This document shows positions 25,701-36,356 of a DNA stretch of 64,000 nt, in pieces. The notes beneath the pieces were generated by a model. It did not search any database, was not told the DNA's origin, and worked only from the letters and a program-made list of their open reading frames with translations. The position numbers and the translations under genes are program-made. Positions within the stretch are counted from its first letter, which is position 1; the number at the start of each line of letters is the position of its first letter. Source of the stretch: Prinia subflava (Eukaryota; Chordata; Aves; Passeriformes; Cisticolidae); the NCBI RefSeq assembly GCF_021018805.1, contig NC_086256.1:14264032-14328031 (forward strand), read 5' to 3'.

Positions 25701-28700
25701 AAACAGCAGTCAGACATGAAAACTACTCCTACAGAAGGCTGGTAGGAGAAGACAAAACCTAAGAGGCACCTGCTGCACCAGGACAGCACAGGGATGGTCA
25801 GTTTTATATACACAGCTGACCCTCTGTATGTGTACGTGACATTTATCTTTTACAACAAGAACACTCAATCCCTGGAACAACCAGGGACGTGGTAGAGTCT
25901 TCACCACTGCAGGTTTCCAAGCTGCAACTGCACGGGGGGTGGGGGGCAGGTAGTCTCATTGAGGCTCCTTGTTCACTCAAGGGTGAGCCAGATGATCATC
26001 TGATGCCCTCTCCAGCCTGGGTTTTTCTATTATACCATCTTTAATACATTTACCTTTTGCCTTCTGACACTAGCAGTAGGAATACAGAAAAAAAAAAGCT
26101 TTTAGAGGACAATGCAACGCAAGTCAAAACGAATTGACACCCTAAGTAACTGTGTGTAACATCAGCTGTGGGTTCAGCTTGAGTATAAAGCCACCTTTGA
26201 CTTCGCTCAGCACTGTGGCTCTGTGAAGGCATAAAGCCTTTCCATGACCACAGAAACATGAAGAGCCCAGAGTGCTTCACAAAGCAGGCCCCTCTCCCAG
26301 CCCATCCATCCAGGTGTCCACAGGACAGTCAATAGTGTCCTCTTCGAGCAGACCTGCCCCCCTGACACACTGCCAAGGGAAGAGAGGGCTCAGACTCAGG
26401 CACCTACAACACAACCCCTGCCACACAATGCAATGATTTAGCACAGTAAACATCCTTGTCTGACCCTGGTTAATGCTGTTTATATGTGTTTGGGCACATG
26501 TATCACTGTCACATGCATTGCCAGCAACACATGCTGGTTTACAGGCACATTTGACTGCCCTGTTATGTATGTCACATTCCTCATTGCTGAAGACACGGTT
26601 TCTGAATTATTTTAAAGTTACTCAGAAAATCTGCAATTTATTTTTGGGCAACAAGGTGGTAATAAAGCTATCAGTTGCTTACTACACTAAGCTATTGAAG
26701 TACCAAACAGCCACTCTCCCACCTAATGGAAGAGCCAAGTTAATGTATTAAAAGTGAAAAAGCAGCAAATCAAAATAGAAGAGCCCAAATATCTCAAAAT
26801 TGCTCTTGTAGCAAACAATGGGCAAAAGAGGGCTACTGTTTTTCTATGCTAGAATCCACAAGAAATACTGATTTGGATCCTCAACTGATACAAACTCACA
26901 TCAGCTCTACTGATGTCAAAGGCTGTTTCTCAGGTGCAGGCACAGTTCTAGAGCTGTTCTATATAAAACTTCAGAGAAGAACTGTAAATGGCATTGAGAG
27001 AACAACTCATGATATACCAAATTGAAGCAACTTCAATTAAGACATTAAGGTAAGCATCACATCTATCTGCATCAGCAACTGGGCAAAAGAAAATTAAAAA
27101 GCTAAAAAGCACTTTAAAAAACTGTGTTAGAAAGCAATTATTTCCATGTAACATCTGAATTACTTATCTAAATTAATGAAAGAATCTCTGCTTTTAACAT
27201 GTAAAGAAAAGTCTTTTTTGTCTCTATATAAATTACTACTTTGACCAATGCAGTCCTTATCTCACATAATTCTTCAGAGCCAAGGAATGGAGAAATTATT
27301 AAAACAGCAAAAAAAAACCCTCAGAACTTCGTAAAGATAGGTTTTTTTCTTTGATTACTATACACACTGATACTAATAAAATTGTTATGGACACATCAAC
27401 TCAGGAATCACTTTTATAGGAGCAGAAGATAGAAAACACATGGCTCAAAATACGCATTAATTGAAATGTGAGGTGGTTACAGCACAACCCCCCAAGGCTC
27501 AGGTGAAGGGGGTGACCAGTGCCTGCTCCTCATCCTGGTGTGATCCTCAGAGCATCCACCATGGGGTACCTCACTGCAGAGAGGAGCCAGCACGTGGAAC
27601 AGCACTTTACTGACCAGATTTAAAGAGTTCAGTATCTCCAAACCAGCATGAGTTTGTTGCAGATATTTTAAACATTAATGACCCTGCTCACGAAGCACAG
27701 GCAGCTCTGCTCAGACGCTGGAGCTGCACCAAGGCGCTCGCGGAGCAGCGCGGCGGGGCCAAGCATTGTCTGTTCAGGCTGCTCTCACGAACATCTCCTC
27801 TCCTCACTGTGCCTTTCACAGCATGAAAAGCAGCTTGGCCCTATTTTCCCCACCAGAGGATATAAACAGTTACTCAGGACAAATCAGAAACTGAAAAAGG
27901 CAGTAACTATTTTGATTGAACTGCTTCCACTCCCCAGTGCTACAGCCTGTTGTTTCTTTCACCAGCAGGTCTTTATGGCATTGTGACCCCATGAATCCAA
28001 GACAAAAGCATGAATAAGCCCTTGACCTCCAAATGCATGTGCAAACTCCCCAAAAACCCACTGAAAAACTGGCTTCACCTCTGCAGGAGGAAGAGGGAGC
28101 AGAGAGATCTTTCTGCCAAATCCCTAACCATTCTGGCATCTCAAACATCGTGCAAGTATTTCACATCAACACACTTCTGTCCTGTGAAACCAAAGCTCCT
28201 TGCACTTGAAAAACAGGTAAACCACTAAGCATCTTCCACCAGGAAAAACCATTAAATTTCAAAAATAATATTTGTAACATGTGGAAGGAAAGGCGTAGAT
28301 AGCATTTGCTGCCCAGTATACTCTATGTATACTGCTCGAAACATGCCTGCAACATGTAAGCATGCAAAACATTTGCATGCACTGGCCCCAAAAGATGTAT
28401 TTGGAAACCAGGATAATGGTCACAGTCTAAGTGGAGAAAGAGCCCTGTAGTTTTAACAGGAATTAAGCCAAGTTCCAGTTGGCACATATCAGGGTTAAGT
28501 GGGAATATGGGATCCATCTTCACTTGCCATAACATTGGAAAGAAATTGTTTACAGTGATTCTTACCAGGATTTTCCACCCAGACAGCTAACTCAACTACA
28601 TTTTTAGTAGCAAAAGCACAATCCAGGTCCTGGCAACCTTCAATGCATGGGTCCTACCAGGGTGTCTGTCAGATACAGACACATTGAGATGATCCCACTC

Positions 28701-31700
28701 ATTAGGCAGATGCTAATACCAGCAGTAAGCCTCCCAAAAGCAAAAATATTGCAAATTCTTCAGAAGGCACTATTCAGAGCTCCATGGTATAAATCTGTCT
28801 CAGGAGCCAACACTACAAAGGGGTGCTTTTCTTCAACAATTTGCAGCTGATACATACATCTATAAAAACATACAGTTAGGAGTTCAGTCCTAAAGAGTTA
28901 TAAAGAAAATTTACTTTAACATTTTACAGTGGAAAAAAAATTCTTATATTGCATTTGCAACAAAAAAATATTTCTATTTTTCAATCATAACCATTTTGCC
29001 TGTACAAGGAGACACATAATTAAAAACAGCCTCCAGAGTTGTTTCCACTTAAATTCTTCTCCCACAGACCTAAGAGCCCAAGCTGGGCTGTTTCTACATT
29101 AATAACTTGGAACCAAATTACCTTCTAACTCCTACCTTTTGGGTACGTGTTATAAAGAAAATACATGAATTATTTTCCCAAGCTCTGCTATAAGGGTGCC
29201 TTATTTCTAATCAGGGTTTTTTTTTAAGCCAACAAGGCTAGAATTATTCACTAAGGAATTACCTGACAAATCCTATTAACATAAATGGCATTTACTGTAG
29301 AAAGTAACCAGATTAATACCAGGAGCTAGCAGTGTAAATTAAGACTATGGGACAAATTAGCACCTCTACAACTATGATCCATTGTACTGCTAACAGTTAC
29401 AGGAAATGCCTATTTGGTGCTCTGTTTGGAAAGACTCACAATAACAGAATTCTATCACTTTTTTCATATGAAAATCTCCTGTCTAATAAAGACTCAAAAT
29501 AATAAGCAAAAAGAAAAAAAAGGCATTACTATTTTCTCTCTACAAAATTGGAAATCCAAGTAAGGCAAAAATGTCTAAGGTTTTAAAAGTAAAATTGTTT
29601 CCATTGTCCAAAGAAGAAAACAGCAAATGACAAAATGAACAAATATATATATATATATAGTTGGATTTTGTACTGCTCCACTTTTTTTCTTTTTTTTCAT
29701 CTATGCGTCCCAAAATCTGACATTGAGGCTCCAATGGTAACTAATACTGACATATATAACTCACATCAATAAGAAAGGCAAGCAGACTTTCTCCTGAAGC
29801 TTTAATTTCTTATTTGACAGGAGTTACTGCTTAATGTATCAAGCTCTCTATGAACAGTGACATCCATTTCATACCAGCTGTACAATTCAAACAAGGTTCT
29901 AACACAAATAAAGAAACTGGCCATGGTGCCCTTCATGTAGGAATTTTATATGGATGAGCTGTCATTTTAAATTTGACTGAAAATAACTGTAGATACTTTA
30001 ACTGGATTAAAAAGAACTAAGCCACTTCTCCATAATAAAGCCAATTACTGAGCAGCAGGGATCCACTTCATCATCAATTAATCTATTCAGTGTGATCACC
30101 ACCCAACACATGTAGAAGGAGAGCTGCATTTGAAGTATTTTAATTAACTAAATGCATAACAAACGATCAGGTGAAATTCGTAACTTCTATCCCAGTTTCA
30201 GGAAACTCCTGAAATGGACAACTTGGCTTTCAGAAATAAATGCATCCTCAGTATGAAAACAAGACTACAGATTTTTCCTCTTACAGAAAGGGACTAACTT
30301 CTTTAAATAAAGAAATAGTCACTCACACATAGAGAGATTAACCAACTAAATGGAGGTCAAGCAGTTTGCAGGACACACATGGCCTTCCTAAATAACCACA
30401 CTTACTGACCTCTACAAATCACCTAGAGCCCTAACAACGACAAAAATCTACCAAAGAACACATTATCTCATCTGTCTTGCAAGCAAATAAAACTGGTCTA
30501 AGTATTTAAAACAGCTATAAAGTGAGCTATTTGTAATAAATGCTCAAAAACTTTAACACACTTTGCAACTACAAGTATGTTTGTATCTGCAGAATTTCCA
30601 CGAAAAGAACAAAATGTGAGCCCCCAGAAGACCAAGAGTTTTTCCTTCTGCTGTTTACAACAGTTGCTCTGGTGCCTTTGAAAACAAACCCTGTTCCCAG
30701 AAGTAATCTGTCCACCAGGAATCCAGGCACAGCAGCTCCCAGCACACAGCGATGTGGGGCCAGAGGCTGCCAGGATGGTGAGGCTGAATGGAGACACCCC
30801 AAAAAGAAGCCCCTCCAGAAGGCAGTGCACACCTGGCTCCCACACCAAAGATTCACGTCCCTTCTGATGAACCAGGCAGAAATACAGGCTCTTAAATGTC
30901 AGCGTCAAGACTAACCTTTCTCCAAAGAAAGGAACTTGGAATTCCCTGTCTCCTGAACTTTACGCTGTTTCTAACTTTGAACAGGACACTAGAGTTAAGG
31001 TCGAAATAATATGAGGCACATAAGTAATTAAAAGTAATATCATTTTGGAAAGGGTTGGGAGGGTTTTTTCTACTTACTTTTGTTTGGTGTGGTTTTATAT
31101 TAGTTTGGGGTTTTTTAACAGACTGGGAAAAATCCTTAATATGATGCTGAATTCACACAGTAATGGAATTATGGAAACGAGACTATCAAACACTCAGCCA
31201 AAGATAACAAGGAACAAAGAAGCTGGCTTCTGAAAGTGAAAACCACTCTTCTCCAGTCTATTAGATTAGCCTGAGACAGTCAACAAGACAGTAATTACAA
31301 AAGCTACGTGATGAATAGCATTTATATGGTCTACCAGAAAGTCTTTATTAAAAAGTCCCAGACAGCAAGTTAAAGAAATTTCTGCAGACATTAAGTAGCT
31401 TTAAGGCAGGAATCCAAGGCCAGGGCTAGACACCAGCTGACAAGGGAAACCCAGTGTGTCCTCACATTACCAGGCTTCAGCAAGCTCATTCTGTAAAACC
31501 CTTGTCTTCAGTGAGGTGGGGGCCAAAGAGAACAGAGGCCAACCACACCTAGATGTGCCACGAACAACTGGCTGACAACTGTGCCCCTCTGCACTCAGCA
31601 GGCAACAGTGGCAAAACCTGAGTCACCTTCAATGCACTTGACATGCACTTCCACCAAAAATTTGCTTGACAACGTCAGAGGTGGAGGAAAAGAGAGACAA

Positions 31701-34700
31701 AACAAAGGTTTATTATTCCTCTAAAAGACAACAGAGGTCCAAACACTCGTGTTCCTGAGCACTCTTACCTGTAGAAGGGCACTTGAAGGCAGGGCTGTCC
31801 TCTGCTGTTGGCACACCGGGAGCCTTGCAGGCAAACCTGTGCCGGTGCTCCCCGGGCTGCGCCGTGTCCGCCTGGCTGCCCTCAGCGGCCTGTGCAGCAC
31901 AGCCGCTGCCCGCGCCCTCCACACAGCGCGGGGCACCCTCGAGGGGACTCGCGGCCGTCCCACACTCACCGCCGGGGTGGGCTTTGTACCAAACCGATGG
32001 GGAGCTCACAGCAACGAGGCTATTCACAGCAGAAGGGCGGACCCCGGGCAAGTCGGGCTCATCATCTTCAGGGATGGGGTTGTACCATATTTCTCCTTCA
32101 TCGTCCGCGTCGCCCTCCTCGCCGCAGTCCGCGGCGGCGCTCCTGGGCGCGGCGGGGCTCGGCAGGGCGCAGCTCCGCGCCGGGCCCTCCCGCCCCGCTG
32201 CCGGCGAGCAGGGAGCCCACGGCACCGCGGGCTCAGGCAGCGGGACGGGAGACTTGGGGACCGGGATAACAGCCCCGTGCGCTTCCTTACAGGCATCTTC
32301 TTCTTCCAGAGGAGGAGGAGGCCGTCGGTGCGCGCTCTGCTGCAGCCAGCTGCGTTTCTTGGAAACGGTGATGCTGTTCACCTGCGGCCTGTGCTCGGGC
32401 ACCTCGCTGGCCTCGGGGCACTTGGGCTCCCTCCTCGTTCTCGAAGCTATGTAAACATTTTCTATGAAATCTGTTCCCAGAAAGGAAGGCAAAAAGAGAG
32501 GGAAAGACAAATGTTTAGAATATTCTTTTGTGTGACAGACGAACACATTTACTGTCGTATAACTTGCATCAGACCTCATCCAAATGGACAAAAGATAAGG
32601 TGATATGATCACAAAATTAGATTTCAGCCTGTCAAAGCAGAATATGCACGTAGCTAACAAAGAGCCAGGCTTGTTTGGCTGTATTTTTAACACCACGTAA
32701 TTTAGATAAATGGCAGTGGGATAGCTCTGCTGAAAGGTCATGCATACTTCCACAGGAATGGCTGCCTTTTTCTGCCAAGTTCAGGTGCAATCGGATTGAA
32801 AAGTTACTACCCAGTACTGCTCCAGTTTAGTTATGCTCAAATGGCCACAAAACCCCCACATGGTATTCATTCCTAGATTTCTGTATAAATAAAGGTGAGG
32901 ATACGTCTTGCACAAAAACCTCCAGAAAGGAACTGTTCTTACCAGCTTTATCCTACAATCAGGACAGAAGCATCCCCTGGTTTGGGGGGAATAAAACAAA
33001 ATGCATCATCATGAAAATAAGGAGAAAGAAGAAAGAAGAAATGTAGAAAAGTTTTTAAACAACAAAAAATTTGTGCAACAAGTAAACCAATTCCACTGAT
33101 TGTTCCCAAAACTTGAGAGTTTCATAGAAGCAACAGACAAACATTTCACTGTCCATGGAAAGCCTGCTCACACGTGAGCCCCCTGTCAGAGCACATCCAC
33201 AGCAGTGCTATACCCCCCCTGGCTGCAGCACATGCTGGCTGGGGAGCTGCACTAGGACTGTAAGAAACGCTGCAAATACATCCAAATTAAAAACAAGGAA
33301 CAGGTCAGACAACCCTCATGCAGCTCTGCACAGGAGGACAACCCAAACCGGGCTCGCTCTGCCATTGAGGCTGAACGGGGCTAACTGGGCTCGCATAAAA
33401 CAGACAACCTCTTTTCACATGAAGCCCTCTGCAACTGGAAATTCCAGATGGAAGCAGCTATTTGTTACTGCTTGAACATTATTCTCAGCAAAGAATTATT
33501 TACACACCAATAATGTGTATACACACAATTTACACACCAATAATGGATGTTAAAATATGGACACCTCTCAGGAGGATTCAAGGAGCAGCTCTGAAAATCC
33601 AGCCAAGTTTGCTGTAGAAAGGGAGACATGAAAAAGACTCATTTGAACACCTTCCCTTTGACCCTCTTTTTAGGTTTGTACTTTAATGATAGATCTTTGA
33701 TAAGATCTGAAACACCATCATTTTATTTGATGAAAGATTCATCATTTGGTGATTTTTCAAAAGCGTACAGCTTGCTTGTTCAGCTAAATTGCAGTATTAT
33801 CACTGTTGTGATTTGAAGAATTAAAGAATTAACCATGCTGCTTTTGAAACCTTTGCACACCTCTACTGAAGTGCTTTGCTACACTGGGGCCTAAGTCAAT
33901 CAGGTAACAGAATCTGAAGAAAATATGAAAGCAGATCTCTGTCAAAGTTTCAGTGATTTGGCAGCAATCATATTCCTTCCTCCACCCACAGACCAGAAAT
34001 GGAAGCATGCTGTTCTAATGGTTCCTCCTTACACACTGTCACACTACAATTTCTAGTAACAGCTAACCAAAAGGATAGGAAACTAATCTACAATAGACAT
34101 AGGGCTATGTCTATGTTTCCAAGAAGTCTATTTGGATCAGGGACTTCTCGGGTAGGCATCCTCCTGCCAGTGACAGCCATCCCAAAGTCCTTGCTTCACT
34201 ACAAGGATGGTCCCTGCTCTGGTGACATAAATAGCTGGAGCATCCGAGAGCTGTATTTCCACAAACAAAAATATCTGTTACTTCCTGCTTTGCTGTGGAA
34301 ACATGGGAGCTTCTGCACTGGTTAGGACAGCCTACAATTCCCAAAACAACGGGCCTCAAGGCAGTACAGTGTGCCTAAACATACACCCAGTGACATATCC
34401 AGTGTCATCCTCAGGCTACCCTTCAGTCCTAGCAGCACAAAACTTGGGTTTTCAACATCCACCCAGGTATCTGGGTGACAAGCTATCTGCAAAAGTGTCA
34501 GGCTGCTCGCAGGGACATGCCACGGGCCACAGGACTCAGGACGGCCACCACTCTGATGGGCCACATACTGCCAGCGGTCATCAATTGAAAATGCTCCCTG
34601 AAACTTGTCCAATGATACACTTACATCTCCCAACTGCAGTTTCTGCAATTGCTAGCAGTATTTGCAAGCACTGCTTCCCCTTTATTCGAACTTGGCCCTG

Positions 34701-35891
34701 ATCCTGAAAGCCCTTATGCCTGTGTTTATTTTAGTAACAAACTGCTTCACATGCAAGTATCTGCACAACCAGTGGTTCGATATCACAGAGCAAGCTTTCA
34801 ATGCTGCTAGCTGTTACATGAGTGAGTCAATTTTAAATAAATACAAAGGTCTGAGAGACGTACAGGTCAGTAACCTACTTTTTGTTTCATTCATGAGAAT
34901 GTTGCCTACTATTAGCATTTTCACATATATATTTAATAATATATTTAATATAGTTAAGACCATGTCTCCACACAAATACCAATCATGACAAGTCATTTCA
35001 AAACGCTTCAATATGGTGTTCAAGGAAAAAAAAAAGTCAGGTATTTCTTTCACCTTTCACTCTATTGACAAAAAAATCATTATTTCAAGTTAAGTCATGA
35101 TAGTAACAACAACTGTATGCTCAGAAATCAAAGCTTCAATGTTTCAACTCAGCTGAAGTCAAAACTGACATTATGCCAACTCCGTGGGCACAGAAAATAC
35201 TTCTCTACAATATGATGCCTTGCTTTGCCGATTGCAAGGAAGCAGGGAATAGCTTTATCCAGCCTCTCCATATATGGATCAAACACTTCTCAGTTCTTCT
35301 GGCTGATACTTAAACACGTTCTCTTTCACTAAGTTTCCTAACAAAAGTCTAACTACTATATATTCAAATGGAACAGCGACAAAACTGAATACTGATCTGT
35401 AAGATTTTCGGTGCATCTTTAAAAAGCGAACAAACCAACCAAGCCCAGCGGGCGCAAACAGCAGCCGAGGAGTGACAAGCAGATGCGGGAGAGGACAGGG
35501 AGCAGGGACGCGCACACAGCGCTGGTCCAAGCCCCAGAAGCTCTCGCTTTCGAGAGGAATTCCCGCTCCCAGAAGAGGCGCAGGTACCGATGGCACGCTG
35601 CCGCCGCTGAGGACTGTTCGAGACCCCAGCTCACGCCCGGCCCCGGCGCGGCGCTCCGGGCAGCGGGCACGGAGCATCCCGGCGCCGCGGGAGCCCCCGC
35701 CCGGCGCTGCCCGGCAGGTGGAGGGAGGAGCGGCCGCGGGCGGGCAGCCGGAGCCCGGCGGCCGAGCCAGGCGCACACTTACCCTGCGGGGCGCAGACCC
35801 CGCCGTGGCGGTGCCCGGCGCCCGCCGCCGCGCCTCGCTGGGACCTCCTGCCCCGCAGCTTGGAGAGCGTCCTGCGGAGCGGGTCGGCCAT
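10230..35891 (-). CDS. SYDE2: SYDE2: synapse-defective-like Rho GTPase-activating protein (7 coding exons)
   Basis: Gene-level entry; exons are listed separately. Coding exons 35783-35891, 31769-32470, 22109-23208, 19364-19490, 13963-14144, 12888-13119 and 10230-10732 join in phase at GT/AG sites into 984 codons plus TAA. The protein has a Pro/Ser/Glu-rich N-terminal half, a C2 domain (about residues 469-584) and a RhoGAP domain (about 603-817). The arginine finger is in GLYRLCGS (R643). LRELPSPLI (687-694) and QNLAVCFGP (N766) are RhoGAP core motifs. SYDE proteins inactivate Rho-family GTPases by speeding GTP hydrolysis and act in cytoskeletal and synaptic organisation. It sits between DNAI3 and C1orf52, as in other vertebrates. 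As I recall, mammalian SYDE2 is longer, chiefly at the N-terminus; see the finding on the upstream open frame. Confidence 0.93.
10733..12887 (-). other. SYDE2 intron between RhoGAP and tail exons
   Basis: 2.2 kb of intron with no coding sequence that I accept. It holds a 15-bp perfect tandem duplication at 12756-12785. No mobile element was recognised. Confidence 0.7.
12888..13119 (-). CDS. SYDE2: SYDE2 exon, C-terminal half of RhoGAP domain
   Basis: Acceptor TTTCTTTAG, donor GTACTT (minus). Codes [20 protein letters not shown], then [20 protein letters not shown], ending HYLLQLWP with one base over. [11 protein letters not shown] carries the conserved Asn (N766) of RhoGAP folds. Confidence 0.95.
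13963..14144 (-). CDS. SYDE2: SYDE2 exon, central RhoGAP segment
   Basis: Acceptor CTCATTAG and donor GTGAGT (minus). Codes [20 protein letters not shown] up to CLPDVEK, 182 nt, phase 2 in and phase 0 out. LRELPSPLI is the classic RhoGAP motif following the arginine-finger exon. Confidence 0.95.
14145..19363 (-). other. SYDE2 intron between the arginine-finger and central RhoGAP exons
   Basis: 5.2 kb. Contains one CR1 3' end near 18139-18207. Short frames near 14400-14900 and 17400-17700 have no splice or similarity support. The small 13120-13962 intron downstream holds nothing recognisable. Confidence 0.7.
18139..18207 (+). mobile_element. CR1 LINE 3' end fragment
   Basis: GGCTGGACTTGATGATCTTA, AAGGTCTTTTCAACCTAA and ATTCTATGATTC are the typical CR1 3' terminal sequence, ending in the ATTCTATG-type repeat. 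Plus orientation, inside a SYDE2 intron. The copy is 5'-truncated, as is usual for CR1. Confidence 0.9.
19364..19490 (-). CDS. SYDE2: SYDE2 exon carrying the RhoGAP arginine finger
   Basis: Acceptor GTGCTTGCAG, donor GTAACA (minus). Codes [20 protein letters not shown] and on to YPDINVITG. Arg in GLYRLCGS (residue 643 of the joined protein) is the catalytic arginine finger that completes the GTPase active site. Confidence 0.95.
19491..22108 (-). other. SYDE2 intron between the C2 and arginine-finger exons
   Basis: 2.6 kb, mostly AT-rich. I see no repeat family, RNA gene or coding sequence in it. Confidence 0.65.
22109..23208 (-). CDS. SYDE2: SYDE2 large exon: basic Ser-rich linker, C2 domain, start of RhoGAP
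   Basis: Acceptor TTCTTCTAAAG, donor GTACTG (minus); 1100 nt. It begins (G)[20 protein letters not shown] and continues with a basic Lys/Ser-rich stretch ([20 protein letters not shown]). The C2 domain follows: [51 protein letters not shown]. RhoGAP opens with [20 protein letters not shown]. The C2 strands lack an obvious full set of calcium-binding Asp residues, so membrane or protein binding without calcium is likely (inference). Confidence 0.95.
25866..26032 (+). mobile_element. diverged CR1 LINE 3' fragment
   Basis: Segments such as GGAACAACCAGGGACGTGGT, AGAGTCTTCACCACTGCAGG and GATGCCCTCTCCAGCCTGGG followed by TTTTTCTATTATA match the layout of a CR1 3' UTR. More diverged than the copies at 38160 and 57055, so probably older; plus orientation. 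Confidence 0.65.
28360..28380. promoter_or_regulatory. palindrome with POU octamer core
   Basis: GCATGCAAA and TTTGCATGC form perfect 9-bp inverted arms around a 3-base centre. The right arm includes ATTTGCAT (28371-28378), the exact POU-factor octamer. It lies in SYDE2 intron 2. Whether it acts as an enhancer element is unknown. Confidence 0.35.
29643..29659. repeat. (AT)n microsatellite
   Basis: A pure AT run of about eight units in SYDE2 intron 2. Confidence 0.85.
31769..32470 (-). CDS. SYDE2: SYDE2 exon 2, disordered Pro/Glu-rich N-terminal region
   Basis: Acceptor CTGGGAACAG, donor GTAAGA (minus); 702 nt, phase 1 in and 1 out. Codes [20 protein letters not shown], then [14 protein letters not shown], an acidic [20 protein letters not shown] block and a Cys/Ala-rich end to PSTG. 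The [10 protein letters not shown] and [13 protein letters not shown] blocks look like conserved islands in otherwise low-complexity sequence. The exon is a GC-rich, CpG-dense island, which produces several long antisense open frames on the plus strand; those are shadows. Confidence 0.9.
32471..35782 (-). other. SYDE2 intron 1
   Basis: 3.3 kb. Holds a 30-bp period duplication (33498-33545) and a 22-bp palindrome (34093-34114). Nothing coding recognised. Confidence 0.65.
33498..33545. repeat. two-copy 30-bp tandem duplication
   Basis: ATTTACACACCAATAATG occurs at 33498-33515 and again at 33528-33545, separated by GTGTATACACAC, a period of 30 bases. Confidence 0.85.
35783..35891 (-). CDS. SYDE2: SYDE2 exon 1, start codon
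   Basis: ATG at 35891 (minus) in a good context (G at -3 and +4). Codes [20 protein letters not shown] up to VCAPQ, then a GTAAGT donor at 35782. It joins in phase to the Asp of exon 2. The basic start fits a SYDE N-terminus. The frame stays open upstream to an ATG at 36518, so a longer N-terminus cannot be excluded. Confidence 0.8.
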
Positions 35892-36186
35892 GCCTGGCGC
35901 TGCCTCCGCGCCGCGCTCAGCGGGCGCTGCCCCCCGGCCCGCGGGAGCGCGCAGCCCCCGAGCGCCGCGGCGGCCCCGCCGGCAGCCCCGGCCCCGACCG
36001 CCCCATGGCGCCGCCGCCGCGCGCGCCCGGCCCCGGCTCCGCCGCGCACATACTTGGCATAGCTGAGCGGGGTGAGAGGGCGCCCGCGCCGCGCATGCGC
36101 CACCGCCCCGCCCCGCCCGCCGCGCGGGGTCGCCTCGGGGGAGCGGGGCGGCGTGAGGGGAGGGCCGTGCCCGCCGGAGGGGCCCG

Positions 36187-36356
36187 GCAGTGCGGACTCT
36201 CGGAGCCGCGCCAGGGCCCAGCAGTGCGGGCTCTCGGAGCCGCGCCAGGGCCCAGCAGTGCGGGCTCTCGGAGCCGCGCCAGGGCCCAGCAGTGCGGGGT
36301 CTCGGAGCCACGCCAGGGCCCGGGAGTGCCGGACCCCGGAGTCGCGCCGGGGCCCG
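36187..36356. repeat. 34-bp minisatellite beside the SYDE2 promoter
   Basis: Five consecutive units begin at 36187, 36221, 36255, 36289 and 36323 (GCAGTGCGGGCTCTCGGAGC... then CGCGCCAGGGCCCA). The second and third copies are identical; the last is diverged. The period of 34 is not a multiple of three, so each unit shifts frame and the array is unlikely to be selected as coding. Confidence 0.92.

Larger units (their letters stand above)
23209..31768 (-). other. SYDE2 intron 2 (8.6 kb)
   Basis: The largest intron of the gene. It contains a diverged CR1 end (25866-26032), an octamer palindrome (28360-28380), an (AT)n run (29643-29659) and an 11-bp duplication GTTCACAAGT near 23348-23372. A short GC-rich patch near 27720-27770 is too small to call an island. 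No coding exon found. Confidence 0.65.

Noticed and set aside
31749..32603. Plus-strand open frames of 153-284 codons across SYDE2 exon 2
   Set aside because: They are antisense shadows of a GC-rich coding exon. The minus-strand frame joins in phase with flanking exons at consensus splice sites; these do not.
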